Origin: Sphingomonas sp. AOB5
GTDB taxonomy: Bacteria; Pseudomonadota; Alphaproteobacteria; Sphingomonadales; Sphingomonadaceae
NCBI RefSeq assembly: GCF_029433115.1
Contig: NZ_JARNTV010000004.1
Coordinates: 78,409-142,408 of the forward strand
DNA: 64,000 nucleotides
Direction: 5' to 3'
The notes beneath the pieces are model-generated. The model did not search any database. It was not told where the DNA came from and worked only from the letters and a program-made list of their open reading frames with translations. This document shows, one piece after another, positions 26,771 to 35,521 of the stretch. A program made the translations under genes and the position numbers. The first letter of the stretch is position 1; each line of letters opens with the position of its first letter.

Positions 26771-27664
26771 TCAACGCGCGATCACTGCTGATATAGGACA
26801 ATGATCGGATGGATGGTTGGCGGTGGCGTAAGTTAATTCAGAGAAGCGACGGAAGTCTACCGCAGACCGTCGATCAAGCACAATATGATCGATGAATGCG
26901 GTAAATCGAGGATCGCATCGAGGCACAACACCATCGTCCGCCAAGGTAAGATCGGAGTCCGCGGGATCCCCATCGTCCAGATCGATCCAGACAGCATCTC
27001 CGGGCACCGCTAGGCGCCGGTTCCAGTCTCCGAGCACGACGAAACGCGTATCGCCGCGGGCAGCCGCATCGATCCAATCTTCGAGCACTGGAACCTGCTG
27101 AGCCAAAGTGTCACATGCCGGTCCAGTGGATCCTGAGAAGCAGCCGGACTTAAGATGTACAGCCAGCAACCGAAGCGGTCGCCCGCCAGCAGGCCGCACG
27201 GTAATATCGACACCCGACCGCAGGTTCGGATTTCCAACCTGTAGTGCTGTCAGGTCTGCCGCCCGGTCAAAGGCGAGATCCTTTCGGATCGCAAATCCAA
27301 CTGCCTGTCTGATAAAGGTCTGCTCTGGTTGGCGACCGCCGCATTTTCCGCTGACATCACCAAGCCGCGTTTCCATGATGATGGTATAGCGCGAGGGATC
27401 GAAGACGCGCGCTGCGGCGGCTGGATTCTCGGCCTCCTGAAAGGCAATGACATCGGCATTGAGGCTATCTGCGATCTGGCGCATTTGCGCATAATCTGCA
27501 GCCGTGCGAGGCTTGCATCCGGCGCCATCACGCTCAGCGAGAAACTCAAGATTCCAGCTGACGACTTTAAGGTCGGGTGCTTGTCGAGTGCTCGGTGCGA
27601 TACTGAGATGTGCACATCCTCCCAGGGCAAGCGACAGCCCAGTGATCAAGATCCCGAATTTCAT
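26771..27664 (-). CDS. Endonuclease/exonuclease/phosphatase family lipoprotein
   Basis: A 297-aa EEP-fold protein with a lipobox (LSLALGGCAHL, Cys17). Conserved blocks are VVSWNLEFLAERDG, DVIAFQEAENPAAA (metal-binding Glu), LLAVHLKSGCF, VVLGDWNRRLA (GDxN) and the terminal NHPSDHCPI (SDH). All catalytic positions are present, so a nuclease or phosphodiesterase activity outside the inner membrane is likely. It is an isolated gene on the minus strand. Confidence 0.88.
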   Translation of the reverse strand: MKFGILITGLSLALGGCAHLSIAPSTRQAPDLKVVSWNLEFLAERDGAGCKPRTAADYAQMRQIADSLNADVIAFQEAENPAAAARVFDPSRYTIIMETRLGDVSGKCGGRQPEQTFIRQAVGFAIRKDLAFDRAADLTALQVGNPNLRSGVDITVRPAGGRPLRLLAVHLKSGCFSGSTGPACDTLAQQVPVLEDWIDAAARGDTRFVVLGDWNRRLAVPGDAVWIDLDDGDPADSDLTLADDGVVPRCDPRFTAFIDHIVLDRRSAVDFRRFSELTYATANHPSDHCPISAVIAR

Positions 27665-27817
27665 AGGCAGAGACTAGTTCTGATTCTCGCTTGATCACAA
27701 GCTTTCCACCGAACGCCACCGTTCAAGCGCTCACCGCGTGGAGCGCGTAGGCGCTGCGACCTTTTACCCCGAGACGCCACACAGTTTAGAACACGTGTCA
27801 ACATCATCATAATAAAG

Positions 27818-27858
27818 TGGGGAGACAGATCCGTGAAGAACACAAATCCGTCTCCCCA
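27818..27858. other. hairpin in intergenic gap
   Basis: GGGGAGACAGAT and ATCCGTCTCCCC form a 12-bp stem with one mismatch around a 15-base loop. It lies between the EEP lipoprotein start and the end of the next minus-strand gene, and may terminate the latter, but no T-tract is evident on the minus side. The rest of the 227-base gap holds nothing recognised. Confidence 0.4.
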
Positions 27859-27891
27859 GAGACGTCTATTCACACCTTGTGTCGCAATCGG

Positions 27892-28266
27892 TCATGCTGT
27901 AGGGTTAGTAGTGGACTTGAACGACACGTCGATGGCGCGAGTTCGACCGCGCTTTCGCCGCAAACGGCGGAGCGCGCTACGGACAAGCGCCACTGTATGA
28001 ACAATAGCTATGACGCTTAAATATGCGTCAGCGGGGTCTTCGATGACCGAAACGACTAGCTGTCTCGATCCCGATAGGAAACAGGCCCAGAGTAGCCCCG
28101 CCCAACTTTGGGCAGGACCACCAGGTCCAACTACACTATCAGCTACTGTATGAGGCACTTTCGCTTGAGAAAGTGCCCCCATCCAGCGTACGTGTTCGCA
28201 CATTAATGCTAACAGGTGGCGTCCCTTTCGGATCTGCCGCAGGATTACCGTCGATAGAATTGGCAT
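27892..28266 (-). CDS. small hypothetical protein
   Basis: A 124-aa frame with a good ribosome-binding site (GGAG eight bases before the ATG at 28266). Residues ~50-65 (WAGLLWACFLSGSRQLV) and ~75-92 (YLSVIAIVHTVALVRSAL) are hydrophobic and could cross the membrane; a basic RRLRRKRGRTRAI follows. No homology recognised. It may be a spurious frame in a gene-poor stretch. Confidence 0.4.
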   Translation of the reverse strand: MPILSTVILRQIRKGRHLLALMCEHVRWMGALSQAKVPHTVADSVVGPGGPAQSWAGLLWACFLSGSRQLVVSVIEDPADAYLSVIAIVHTVALVRSALRRLRRKRGRTRAIDVSFKSTTNPTA

Positions 28267-28296
28267 GGTCAATCTCCATACGATTTGTCGCCGGTA

Positions 28297-28335
28297 GGGG
28301 CGGGAGCGCTGTCACGCTCTCGCCCCTCTTTTTAT
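28297..28335 (+). terminator. rho-independent terminator without an obvious gene
   Basis: GGGGCGGGAGCG-CTGTCA-CGCTCTCGCCCC is a 12-bp stem with one mismatch, followed by TCTTTTTATT on the plus strand. No convincing plus-strand gene ends here, so a short non-coding transcript from the divergent promoter region at ~28200 is possible. Confidence 0.65.
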
Positions 28336-29145
28336 TGCCAACCGCCGTCGAATTCGGTTGGGCCTTGCATTGAAGTCATCACAAGGATGGCCCCAAACGA
28401 AAGCGCCGCCCCCATAAACGGAGACGGCGCTAGCTTTCGGCGCGCAGCTTTTGGCTGCCCGAACGTGACCGAGGCGCGATTGTGCAATCGCCCCGGCGTG
28501 CGGCGCGCAGCCGCTATGCGATACGGCCGGGATCATAGCCGTTACTCCGCAGGATAATGATGTGCAGCAATGCGGGAGGGGGAAGTTCGGACTTCCGCGC
28601 AATCGTGATCTTGGACATCTTCGGCTCCCAATCTAGGGAGACGCGCGGGGTGCTTCGCGGCAGACTTCGCCGCGTTACGCGCGTCACCCGTCCAACAATA
28701 GCCATAGCACATGGTTAACAGCGAGCGCCAGATAATTTTATCATGATCCAAATCAATGGCACTATTTTTTAAAAATCATCTAATTCTTATTATAATATAA
28801 CTTTATTGACATAACTGTCAGCATTTCTCCCCAATATGGACCTATATCGATAGCGCATCGGACCCTCTGCAGAGGTGATAATCAATCTGGCAATAAGCAA
28901 TTAGTCGTCACTAGCCATTGAACGCGTATGCACGTGCAGCCAGCGGCAGCGTTAATCGTTAAATCCGGCCCACCAGTCCGAACATGACTTCCAAGCTTAG
29001 CGATATCATCTCTCGAAAATTCAGAGAATCGTGACCTCAAGTTACGAGTTCCATCTAGTCATTATTCGTGTCACATAGTGCAATAAATGGCTTCATAGCT
29101 TGACTGCAGGGCCATTTTAGCTAGCAAACCGTCCATGGGGGGAAG
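28336..29145. other. gene-poor, AT-rich intergenic stretch
   Basis: No convincing gene is seen in these 810 bases. A hairpin (CGAAAGCGCCG ... CGGCGCTAGCTTTCG, 28398-28439) is present. A 34-codon frame on the minus strand near 28514-28618 (MSKITIARKSELPPPALLHI start) has a plausible GAG before its ATG but no recognised family. From about 28725 to 29130 the composition is strongly AT-rich compared with the rest of the island. Confidence 0.5.
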
Positions 29146-29811
29146 ATGGCTGGAGCAAGTAAGAAGCCTCGCTCACGCGCAGGATCTGGAGCAGAGCGAG
29201 TGCTGAATGCATTGGCTGCCGAATTTCCAAAACTACACAGTGAACAGTCATTGTTGGACTGCGCCTCGCTATTAGCAGCGTACGACAAGACCCCCTCAGA
29301 GAAGCTCACCGACAACGAGCGCAGAGCAGTAGCAAAAGTTCTTAGGCGCCTTGTCGAAGACGGCGGTGTTCGAGAGACGTTGTGGCTGAATGGGCGAGAT
29401 CCCCGCGTAAACCTCGAGAACGCCGGTTTGGTGGCCGTAGCCGTTGATATCGCCACCCTGAGGCAGGAGGAGTGGATCCGCACCAACTCAGGCGATCACA
29501 ATCATTCAGCGCATCAAGGTCCTTCGCTGGCCCCGGGGCAACCAGCGACGCAAGAGACAATTATGGACCTCATAATTGAACGAACAAAGGAGTGGAGCGA
29601 GGTCAATCGCCTTGACAGTCGGCTTCCGCTGGCCCTCACAAACATCGCCATCGTTCACGGCGCGGTGGACTACGACATCCTGATCAACCTCTCATTTGTC
29701 GACCAAGAGTATCTGCTCAAGTACGCAAGGGAGGTCGTACAGCGGATTCCGCACGTGAGAGCGACGCAAACGATGTTACTATCATCGGAGAGTGGCTTTT
29801 CGCGACCCTAA
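29146..29811 (+). CDS. hypothetical protein
   Basis: A 221-aa protein, not recognised. GGGGGGAAG lies directly before the ATG. The first 100 residues are helical (AAEFPKLHSEQSLLDCASLL, NERRAVAKVLRRLVEDGGV); a Gly/His/Pro-rich hinge (~115-132) separates a second domain with ETIMDLIIERTKEWSEVNRL and VDQEYLLKYAREVVQRIPHV. It stands alone between AT-rich DNA and the DUF3768 gene. Confidence 0.7.
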   Translation: MAGASKKPRSRAGSGAERVLNALAAEFPKLHSEQSLLDCASLLAAYDKTPSEKLTDNERRAVAKVLRRLVEDGGVRETLWLNGRDPRVNLENAGLVAVAVDIATLRQEEWIRTNSGDHNHSAHQGPSLAPGQPATQETIMDLIIERTKEWSEVNRLDSRLPLALTNIAIVHGAVDYDILINLSFVDQEYLLKYAREVVQRIPHVRATQTMLLSSESGFSRP

Positions 29812-29876
29812 CTCGTCTCAAGCATTTAGTCGAAAGGCACTTTCAGCGAGCACCTGAGCGATAATGAAGCAGCACT

Positions 29877-29909
29877 TTAAAAAGCTAGCCTCAGTATTCT
29901 GAGGCTAGC
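29877..29909 (-). terminator. rho-independent terminator overlapping the DUF3768 stop
   Basis: Read on the minus strand, GCTAGCCTCAG-AATA-CTGAGGCTAGC is a perfect 11-bp stem followed by TTTTTAAAG. The last two codons and the stop codon of the DUF3768 gene lie inside the stem. Confidence 0.85.
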
Positions 29910-30223
29910 AGGATGGTCAGCACACGTTTGGTTACGGCCGGATCGGCTGGATCGGGAGACCCATACACGAGGTCCCGATCGTAATAGTCGATCTTCCAGT
30001 ACAGGATTTGTCCGTTCACCTCGAAACGACCAAAATCGTGCTCACCATGCGGATCGTTGTCCGGGGTGAATTCGTCGAAGTTCTGAACCTTGGCGACGGC
30101 TTCCATAACCGCGGTGGCACCCATGGATTGGACGCCGATGGTTACAAGCCAGGTACCTGTCGCCGGACTAGTCGCGCGATACGCGTCATTGAGTTCACGA
30201 ATGCGATTGGAGGCAGCGCTCAT
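29891..30223 (-). CDS. DUF3768 family protein
   Basis: A 110-aa protein of the DUF3768 family, common on alphaproteobacterial mobile elements. The diagnostic core is FDEFTPDNDPHGEHDFGRFE then ILYWKIDYYDRDLVYGSPDP and RVLTILLASEY. Function unknown. The ATG at 30223 has a strong GGAGG eight bases upstream; an in-frame upstream start at 30244 is rejected for that reason. Confidence 0.9.
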   Translation of the reverse strand: MSAASNRIRELNDAYRATSPATGTWLVTIGVQSMGATAVMEAVAKVQNFDEFTPDNDPHGEHDFGRFEVNGQILYWKIDYYDRDLVYGSPDPADPAVTKRVLTILLASEY

Positions 30224-30608
30224 AGCTCCACCTCCCCTCGCCAAAGGCGAAAGAACATGATGTTCACGGTGGTGCTCCCGAAGGCGCCGCAGGGAATGCC
30301 CTGGGCCTCACGGCGACTGCGTCTGCGCGCAGCAACTAGATCAGAGTTGTCGCCTCTCGAATTATAGCACGGTGACGGCTTTGGCGCTCCGGCGCTCTAC
30401 TCCGGCATAGGCGCCCGTACCCTGTATGCTGCACCAATTCTGATCTAACTCACGAGAAACCATACGTAATACGGGAGACCTCTACCCCGACCTTAGCTCG
30501 TAAACGACCTACGCCCACCCACCACCCAAACCTCCAATATGAACCCAACGCTGGTTTGATGCCGCAGCATCTTACGACACCTTCTCCTCAAGCAGGGGGG
30601 AGGTATCG
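30224..30608. other. intergenic gap without recognised gene
   Basis: These 385 bases contain no frame with convincing codon use. A GC palindromic patch near 30380 (TTGGCGCTCCGGCGC...) and a purine-rich ribosome-binding site AGGGGGGAGG at 30595-30604 for the following gene are visible. Confidence 0.5.
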
Positions 30609-30992
30609 ATGCAGGTTAAATTCACGCGTACTACCGACACCAAGGGCATGTTTGGTGGAAAGAGGGTCTACTGCCTCAATGCGATCTTGAGTGTCAGCGA
30701 TGGGGAGCGCGCGCTGCTCGACCGCTTCGATCTCTGGCAAGCAAGCCTGTGGTTTCTCGCCGATGACTATGACCCCGATCTACGGAACCAGCTGAACAAG
30801 ACGCTCCGCGACCTTTCGTCAGGAGTTCGCTTCGAATGCGAGGATTTCAATCAGGTGTTCGCGCTTGAGCGGCACGTGGTCGACGCGTGCTCCCAGGCGC
30901 TCAGGACGGCGGAAGCGCGAGCATCGTTTAATGGCACTGATCGTGTGTACGAGGTCACATCCAAGGATCACACGTTCGTAACGGCGGACTAG
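30609..30992 (+). CDS. hypothetical protein
   Basis: A 127-aa protein, not recognised, with a strong GGGGGGAGG ribosome-binding site. It appears to have a beta-strand opening (MQVKFTRTTDTKGMFGGKRV, YCLNAILSVSDGERALLDRF) and a helical middle. It starts 23 bases before the VirD4-like ATPase region and is probably in its operon, so a role in the same transfer or maintenance module is possible. Confidence 0.7.
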   Translation: MQVKFTRTTDTKGMFGGKRVYCLNAILSVSDGERALLDRFDLWQASLWFLADDYDPDLRNQLNKTLRDLSSGVRFECEDFNQVFALERHVVDACSQALRTAEARASFNGTDRVYEVTSKDHTFVTAD

Positions 30993-31014
30993 GCGTACGA
31001 CCGAAATCCTCGTC

Positions 31015-32985
31015 TTGGCGCTGGTGGTCGCTCTCAGCTGGCTTGCTATACACGCCCTAGCCGAAAGCGAGCCAACGCAACGTGAGCGCGAGCTTGCCGC
31101 TTTGCGGGCGCTGTATGAGCGCGTGGCGAGCAGCCGCTATCCCGATGCCGCCGCCATTGAGCGCTTCGTAGGGGCCATACTCGACGCCCTCGACTACGAG
31201 CTGAGCGAACCCATGCGCGAGGCGCTCAGCGCGATTCTAGCCAACGAGCGCTTTCGGACCAACGCACCTGATTTTGAGAAGCTCGATCTTCGCCAGCTTG
31301 TCGAGCTTCGGAAAGAGTTGCGGACGTGGGAGCTAAAATCCGTAGACGGACAACAGCTCGCTGAAGCGTTCCTGCTCGGTGTGTTCTACGAGATCGCTGA
31401 AGCGCTACCCAAGGCCCGCGATCCCAGTCCCTTCACCATTCCCTTCATATACGCCTTCCCCGACGCCCGCGCGTGGATATCCAGCCTCTACAAAACGCTC
31501 CTGGATGACCGCTATCAACAGCGTGAGATGTTTGAGTGGCTGCGAACCAAGCTCTATCTCAACATCTGCCACGCCTCTGGCATCGAGCCATTCTCGGAAA
31601 GCAGCAGGGCGCCGGTCCACGCATACAAGAGCGACCTTCCGCTTGGTCAACTCAATGACACGTACCTAGGCGGTACGCCATTCCACGCACTGTTCGCGTC
31701 TCCGGTGCCGCTCCAGCTCACGCACCAAGATCGCTTCAATCACATGCACGTGCTCGCCGGCAGCGGCGTCGGCAAAACGGTGCTCATAGAGACGCTCATT
31801 CGGCACGATCTGCGGTCGCCCGAGCCGCCCAGCATCATCCTTATCGATCCCCACTCCGATCTTGTTCGCAAGCTCATGCGATCGGACCTTGGTATCGAGG
31901 ATCGCCTCATTCTCCTTGATCCCCGCGACACCCAATACCCCGTCGCGCTTAATCCCTTCGCGATCAACCAAGAGCGCTTCAGCGGATATGACGAGGTGAC
32001 GCGCGAGCAGGTGACGGCCGGGGTCATCCAGACGTTCGGCTATCTCTGGAACGGCCTCACCAACCTGACGCTCACCGGCAAGCAGGAGGTGTTCTTCCGC
32101 TACGTGACGCGCCTCCTGCTCACGTTGCCGGAGGTTGAAGGTCGTAACGCGACGATCCTCGACATGCTGCGGCTCATGCATGACCCTGCGCCGTATCAAG
32201 CGGCGATCGGCCGGCTACCGGACATTCAGCGCGAGTTCTTCGAGCGCGATTTCAAATCCAAAATCTTCGAGGCGACTAGGGAGCAGATCCGTTACCGCCT
32301 TCAAGCCATTATCGAGAACCCCACTATGGCTCGGCTCTTCACGGCGCCCGAAACCAAAGTGGATTTCTTCACGGAGATGAACCGCGGCGCGGTCATCCTA
32401 GTCGATACCGCCAAAGACTTCCTCAAGGATGGCTCTGCGGTTTTCGGAAAGCTCATGATCTCGCTCATCCTCCAAGCCGTGCTTGAACGGGCCGCGATCC
32501 CGGAACACGAGCGTAAGCCCACCTTCCTCATGGTCGACGAGGCCGGAAGCTTCTTCTCAAGCAACATTGACGACCTGCTGACCGAGGCCCGCAAGTATAA
32601 ATGCGGTCTCCTGCTGGCGCACCAATATCTCGATCAGGGTACGTCCTCCCTCCGAGCATCGCTCGCTGCGAATACGGGTATTAAGTTCGCGTCCGGCCTT
32701 TCGGCCCAGGACGCCTACGCTATGGCCCGCGACATGCGGACCTCGGCCGAATTTATCCTGAGCCAGCCCCGGCTCCAGTTCGCCGCACACATACGGCACG
32801 TAACTCCCTCGGCTGTGTCCATTCCAATCGAGCCGGTCAACGACAGCGGTTCGCTATCAGACGAGGCCTATCAGGCACTCATCGAACGCAACCGCTCACG
32901 GGTTTCGCTCGGCCGCGCACCATCAGCGCGCACCGCTCCTCCAGAGGCGGCTCCGCTCCCCGAAGACATCAGTCCTGAGTGGTAA
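31015..32985 (+). CDS. VirD4/TraD-like conjugative ATPase
   Basis: A 656-aa protein with a hydrophobic N-terminal segment (LALVVALSWLAIHALA) that anchors it to the inner membrane. The motor domain starts near 240: Walker A LAGSGVGKTVLIETL (249-256), LIDPHSDLVRKLM, LNPFAINQERF, Walker B FLMVDEAGSFFSSNIDDLLT and a Q-loop LLLAHQYLDQGTSSLR. This is the HerA/VirD4 class that feeds DNA to transfer machinery. The start is a TTG at 31015; no ATG is available nearby. The next gene overlaps or follows at once. Confidence 0.85.
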   Translation: MALVVALSWLAIHALAESEPTQRERELAALRALYERVASSRYPDAAAIERFVGAILDALDYELSEPMREALSAILANERFRTNAPDFEKLDLRQLVELRKELRTWELKSVDGQQLAEAFLLGVFYEIAEALPKARDPSPFTIPFIYAFPDARAWISSLYKTLLDDRYQQREMFEWLRTKLYLNICHASGIEPFSESSRAPVHAYKSDLPLGQLNDTYLGGTPFHALFASPVPLQLTHQDRFNHMHVLAGSGVGKTVLIETLIRHDLRSPEPPSIILIDPHSDLVRKLMRSDLGIEDRLILLDPRDTQYPVALNPFAINQERFSGYDEVTREQVTAGVIQTFGYLWNGLTNLTLTGKQEVFFRYVTRLLLTLPEVEGRNATILDMLRLMHDPAPYQAAIGRLPDIQREFFERDFKSKIFEATREQIRYRLQAIIENPTMARLFTAPETKVDFFTEMNRGAVILVDTAKDFLKDGSAVFGKLMISLILQAVLERAAIPEHERKPTFLMVDEAGSFFSSNIDDLLTEARKYKCGLLLAHQYLDQGTSSLRASLAANTGIKFASGLSAQDAYAMARDMRTSAEFILSQPRLQFAAHIRHVTPSAVSIPIEPVNDSGSLSDEAYQALIERNRSRVSLGRAPSARTAPPEAAPLPEDISPEW

Positions 32986-33086
32986 AAATAGTTGCGGTGC
33001 GCATGCGTGCGCACCGTGAATCGCTCTGCTCCATACGATCCATATCGCTCGGTTACGGCGCCTATCGACTGCGCTACGCCCACCGC

Positions 33087-34007
33087 ATGTCCACTGACGC
33101 GCTCTCCCGCCGCCTACGCCACGCTGCTCCCCAGCCTAGCGATGTGCGCCTATTGCTGACCGACGCGGACCTGCGCATCTTCGAAGCGATTGACCGGCAC
33201 GGACCTCTTCCGACCCACTACCTGTACGAGCTAACGCGCCACCTCCGCAGCAATCTCGCGAACCTGAAATACCGTCTGACCCACTTCTATAACGGTGACG
33301 CGAACGGGCCATACCTCATCCGCCCGCCCCGGCAGTTCGCGGCATTCGATGCCAGATATCAGCACCTCGTATACGATCTCGCGCCTCGTGCACGTACGCT
33401 GCTTGCTGAGCGTGGCACACTCACACGCCACCCGGTAAGGCGCACCGATCCGTTTCTCCACCAACTCATGCAAGCGTGTGTCGGTATCTCCTGTGAGATC
33501 ACCGCAGGAAAGTGTGGCCTTCGCTATATCAGTCGGGGCGAGATCCTCACGCGTTCGGGCGCGACACTTACGATTCCGCTTCCTAGTGCTGACCGCACGC
33601 TCACACCTGACGATCTGTTTGGGCTTGAATATCCCGGCCACGGCTTCCGCTTCTTCGCGGTCGAGGTCGACCGGAGCACCGAGAGCATTGAACGGTCTAA
33701 CATCGGCCAGACCTCCTATGGCCGGAAGGTCGCGAGCTATCTCAGCATCCTGCGTTCGGGCTTGTATCGTACACATTGGGGCATCCCCAATCTTACGGTG
33801 CTCACTGTTACGACCAACGGCACGCATGCCGCAAACATTCTGAGCAATATCCGCAGGAGTGAGACAGGACAGTTCGCGGAGCGGTTTCTGTTTCAAGCAG
33901 AGCCGACCTTTGGTGTGAACTGGCGAGTACCCCGCGATGTGCTCTCGCAGCTTCTGACGGGCGAATGGATGACGGTATCGGCGACGCGGAGCATCGGGGA
34001 GGCATAG
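33087..34007 (+). CDS. Replication-relaxation family-like protein
   Basis: A 306-aa protein. LLTDADLRIFEAIDRHGPLP then THYLYELTRHLRSNLANLKY is a winged-helix segment as in replication-relaxation (plasmid conjugation accessory) proteins; GHGFRFFAVEVDRSTESIER followed by GRKVASYLSIL is the conserved E-x-D-R-(G/S)-T block of the second domain. Proteins of this family often sit beside VirD4-like ATPases, as here. A GTG start at 32979, overlapping the ATPase stop, is an alternative that would add 36 non-conserved residues. Confidence 0.7.
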   Translation: MSTDALSRRLRHAAPQPSDVRLLLTDADLRIFEAIDRHGPLPTHYLYELTRHLRSNLANLKYRLTHFYNGDANGPYLIRPPRQFAAFDARYQHLVYDLAPRARTLLAERGTLTRHPVRRTDPFLHQLMQACVGISCEITAGKCGLRYISRGEILTRSGATLTIPLPSADRTLTPDDLFGLEYPGHGFRFFAVEVDRSTESIERSNIGQTSYGRKVASYLSILRSGLYRTHWGIPNLTVLTVTTNGTHAANILSNIRRSETGQFAERFLFQAEPTFGVNWRVPRDVLSQLLTGEWMTVSATRSIGEA

Positions 34008-34282
34008 GAACAATATCGCTCAAAGCGATTAACGCATTTTGGGCGAAAGCCACTGAAAATGGGCTGTTTTACGATAAGTAGAATTTGTATCGGAATCGTC
34101 GAACTAGGCGCCGTCCCACCCATTAGTAGGTTGATTGAGGCTGAGTGTTAGCTGAGGGGGCAATCGTGCAAAACTGTGGAAAAGTGTGTGCGCAAACGGA
34201 CATGATTTGTTCCTTGGCTCTTGCGGACACTTCAACGCTACCTATGTGATCCTTATTAACGATTATCTCAGGGAGTTCTTGG

Positions 34283-35521
34283 GTGGCGATCAACGCACAT
34301 CGCGCGCTATTCAGCGCTAAATCGGACGAAAACTATCTCGGTGAGCTGACTGTCGACGATAAGGAGCGGGAGGAACTGCGCGGGGTGCGCGATACCCTTC
34401 GCGACGCGTTGAAGGCGGGCTTCGCCGAGTGGCCCCATTTTATCCTTAAACAGCGTCTGTTCGAAACCGCAGCGCTCAGCTTCGCCGACGGTGCCGAGCC
34501 GGTCCTTCGTCCAAAGTTCCGCATGCAGGGTAGCTGGTCTTACGATACTCTCAACCGGACAACCTATGACCCGCCGCAGGAAATCGATCTAGACGATGGC
34601 GTTTTTCTTCCGGTCTCGTTCCTAACCCAGAATGGAGAGACGCACCCCGCGATCGTGAGCGGCGCCTATTTCGCCGCGGTTGAGGAAATCCTTGAGCCGG
34701 TCTGCGAAGAGAACGGCTGGGAACTAAACCGGGACAAGAACTCCTGCGTCAGGGTGCAGGTGCGCAAGGGTGCGCATGTCGATCTCGCACTCTACGCTAT
34801 TCCCGACGACGATTTCCAAGTGCTGGTCGAGAAGGCCGAAGCCCGGGCCAATGCAAGCTTCGGCGCTCTTGCCCTCGACGAGGCTATGGCCTTCGACCAA
34901 GTCTACCCCACCTTGCCCGCCGATCACATCATGCTCGCCCATCGCGACGAGGGCTGGAAGCCTTCGGACCCACGCAAGCTCGAGACCTGGTTTCGAAATG
35001 CGATCGACCGGCACGGTTATCAGCTCCGTCGTGTTTGCCGCTATCTGAAGGGTTGGCGGGACCACAGCTGGGAGGGATGTCGTCTCAGCTCGATCGCGCT
35101 GATGGCTGCGGTGGTCGACGCTTTCGACGACTGCGCCACCGCGCCGGCCGAGACGCGCGACGACCTTGCGTTGCAAATGGTGGCGGACGGCCTTGGCGAC
35201 CGCCTCTCTACCGCCATCGTCAATCCTGTCGTACCCGGCCAGATCCTCGATGAGGGCTGGGACAAGGCGTGCCGGGAGGAATTTGTCGCAAAGGCGCGCG
35301 AGTTGGCCAAGGAGCTTAAGGTGGCTTTGTCGCAAGACACGCGCGCATCCGCGCTGGCGACCCTTCGCCGCACGCTCGGCGGCTATGTGCCCAACAATAT
35401 CGATCTGCTCGATATCGTCGTTGCCGCGACGCCGGTGATTGTGACGCAGGGGCTGCTCGGCGAAACGCGGCCTGAGAGCCGTGACCCGGTCAAAATTGGC
35501 GGAGAGGCGCGCTATGGCTAA
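34283..35521 (+). CDS. cdnA: CBASS cyclic oligonucleotide synthase (DncV-like CD-NTase)
   Basis: A 412-aa CD-NTase of the DncV clade, which senses phage infection and makes a cyclic dinucleotide second messenger. The active site is complete: QGS (82-84, MQGSWSYDTLN), the metal pair D102 and D104 in EIDLDDGVFLP, and D167 in HVDLALYAIPDDDF; these match the DncV residues D131, D133 and D193 by pattern. The extreme C-terminus is GGEARYG, ending in glycine as required for conjugation by Cap2. Overlaps cap2 by eight bases. A 3'3'-cGAMP-type product is suggested by the clade, not shown. Confidence 0.93.
   Translation: MAINAHRALFSAKSDENYLGELTVDDKEREELRGVRDTLRDALKAGFAEWPHFILKQRLFETAALSFADGAEPVLRPKFRMQGSWSYDTLNRTTYDPPQEIDLDDGVFLPVSFLTQNGETHPAIVSGAYFAAVEEILEPVCEENGWELNRDKNSCVRVQVRKGAHVDLALYAIPDDDFQVLVEKAEARANASFGALALDEAMAFDQVYPTLPADHIMLAHRDEGWKPSDPRKLETWFRNAIDRHGYQLRRVCRYLKGWRDHSWEGCRLSSIALMAAVVDAFDDCATAPAETRDDLALQMVADGLGDRLSTAIVNPVVPGQILDEGWDKACREEFVAKARELAKELKVALSQDTRASALATLRRTLGGYVPNNIDLLDIVVAATPVIVTQGLLGETRPESRDPVKIGGEARYG

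Noticed and set aside
28312..28602. 96-codon minus-strand frame in the gene-poor stretch
   Set aside because: Cys/Pro/Arg-rich translation without family, spans a terminator hairpin, and codon use does not resemble neighbours.
31015..34007. Complete conjugation (T4SS) locus
   Set aside because: Only a coupling-type ATPase and a replication-relaxation-like protein are recognised; no relaxase, VirB4 or channel genes are seen.
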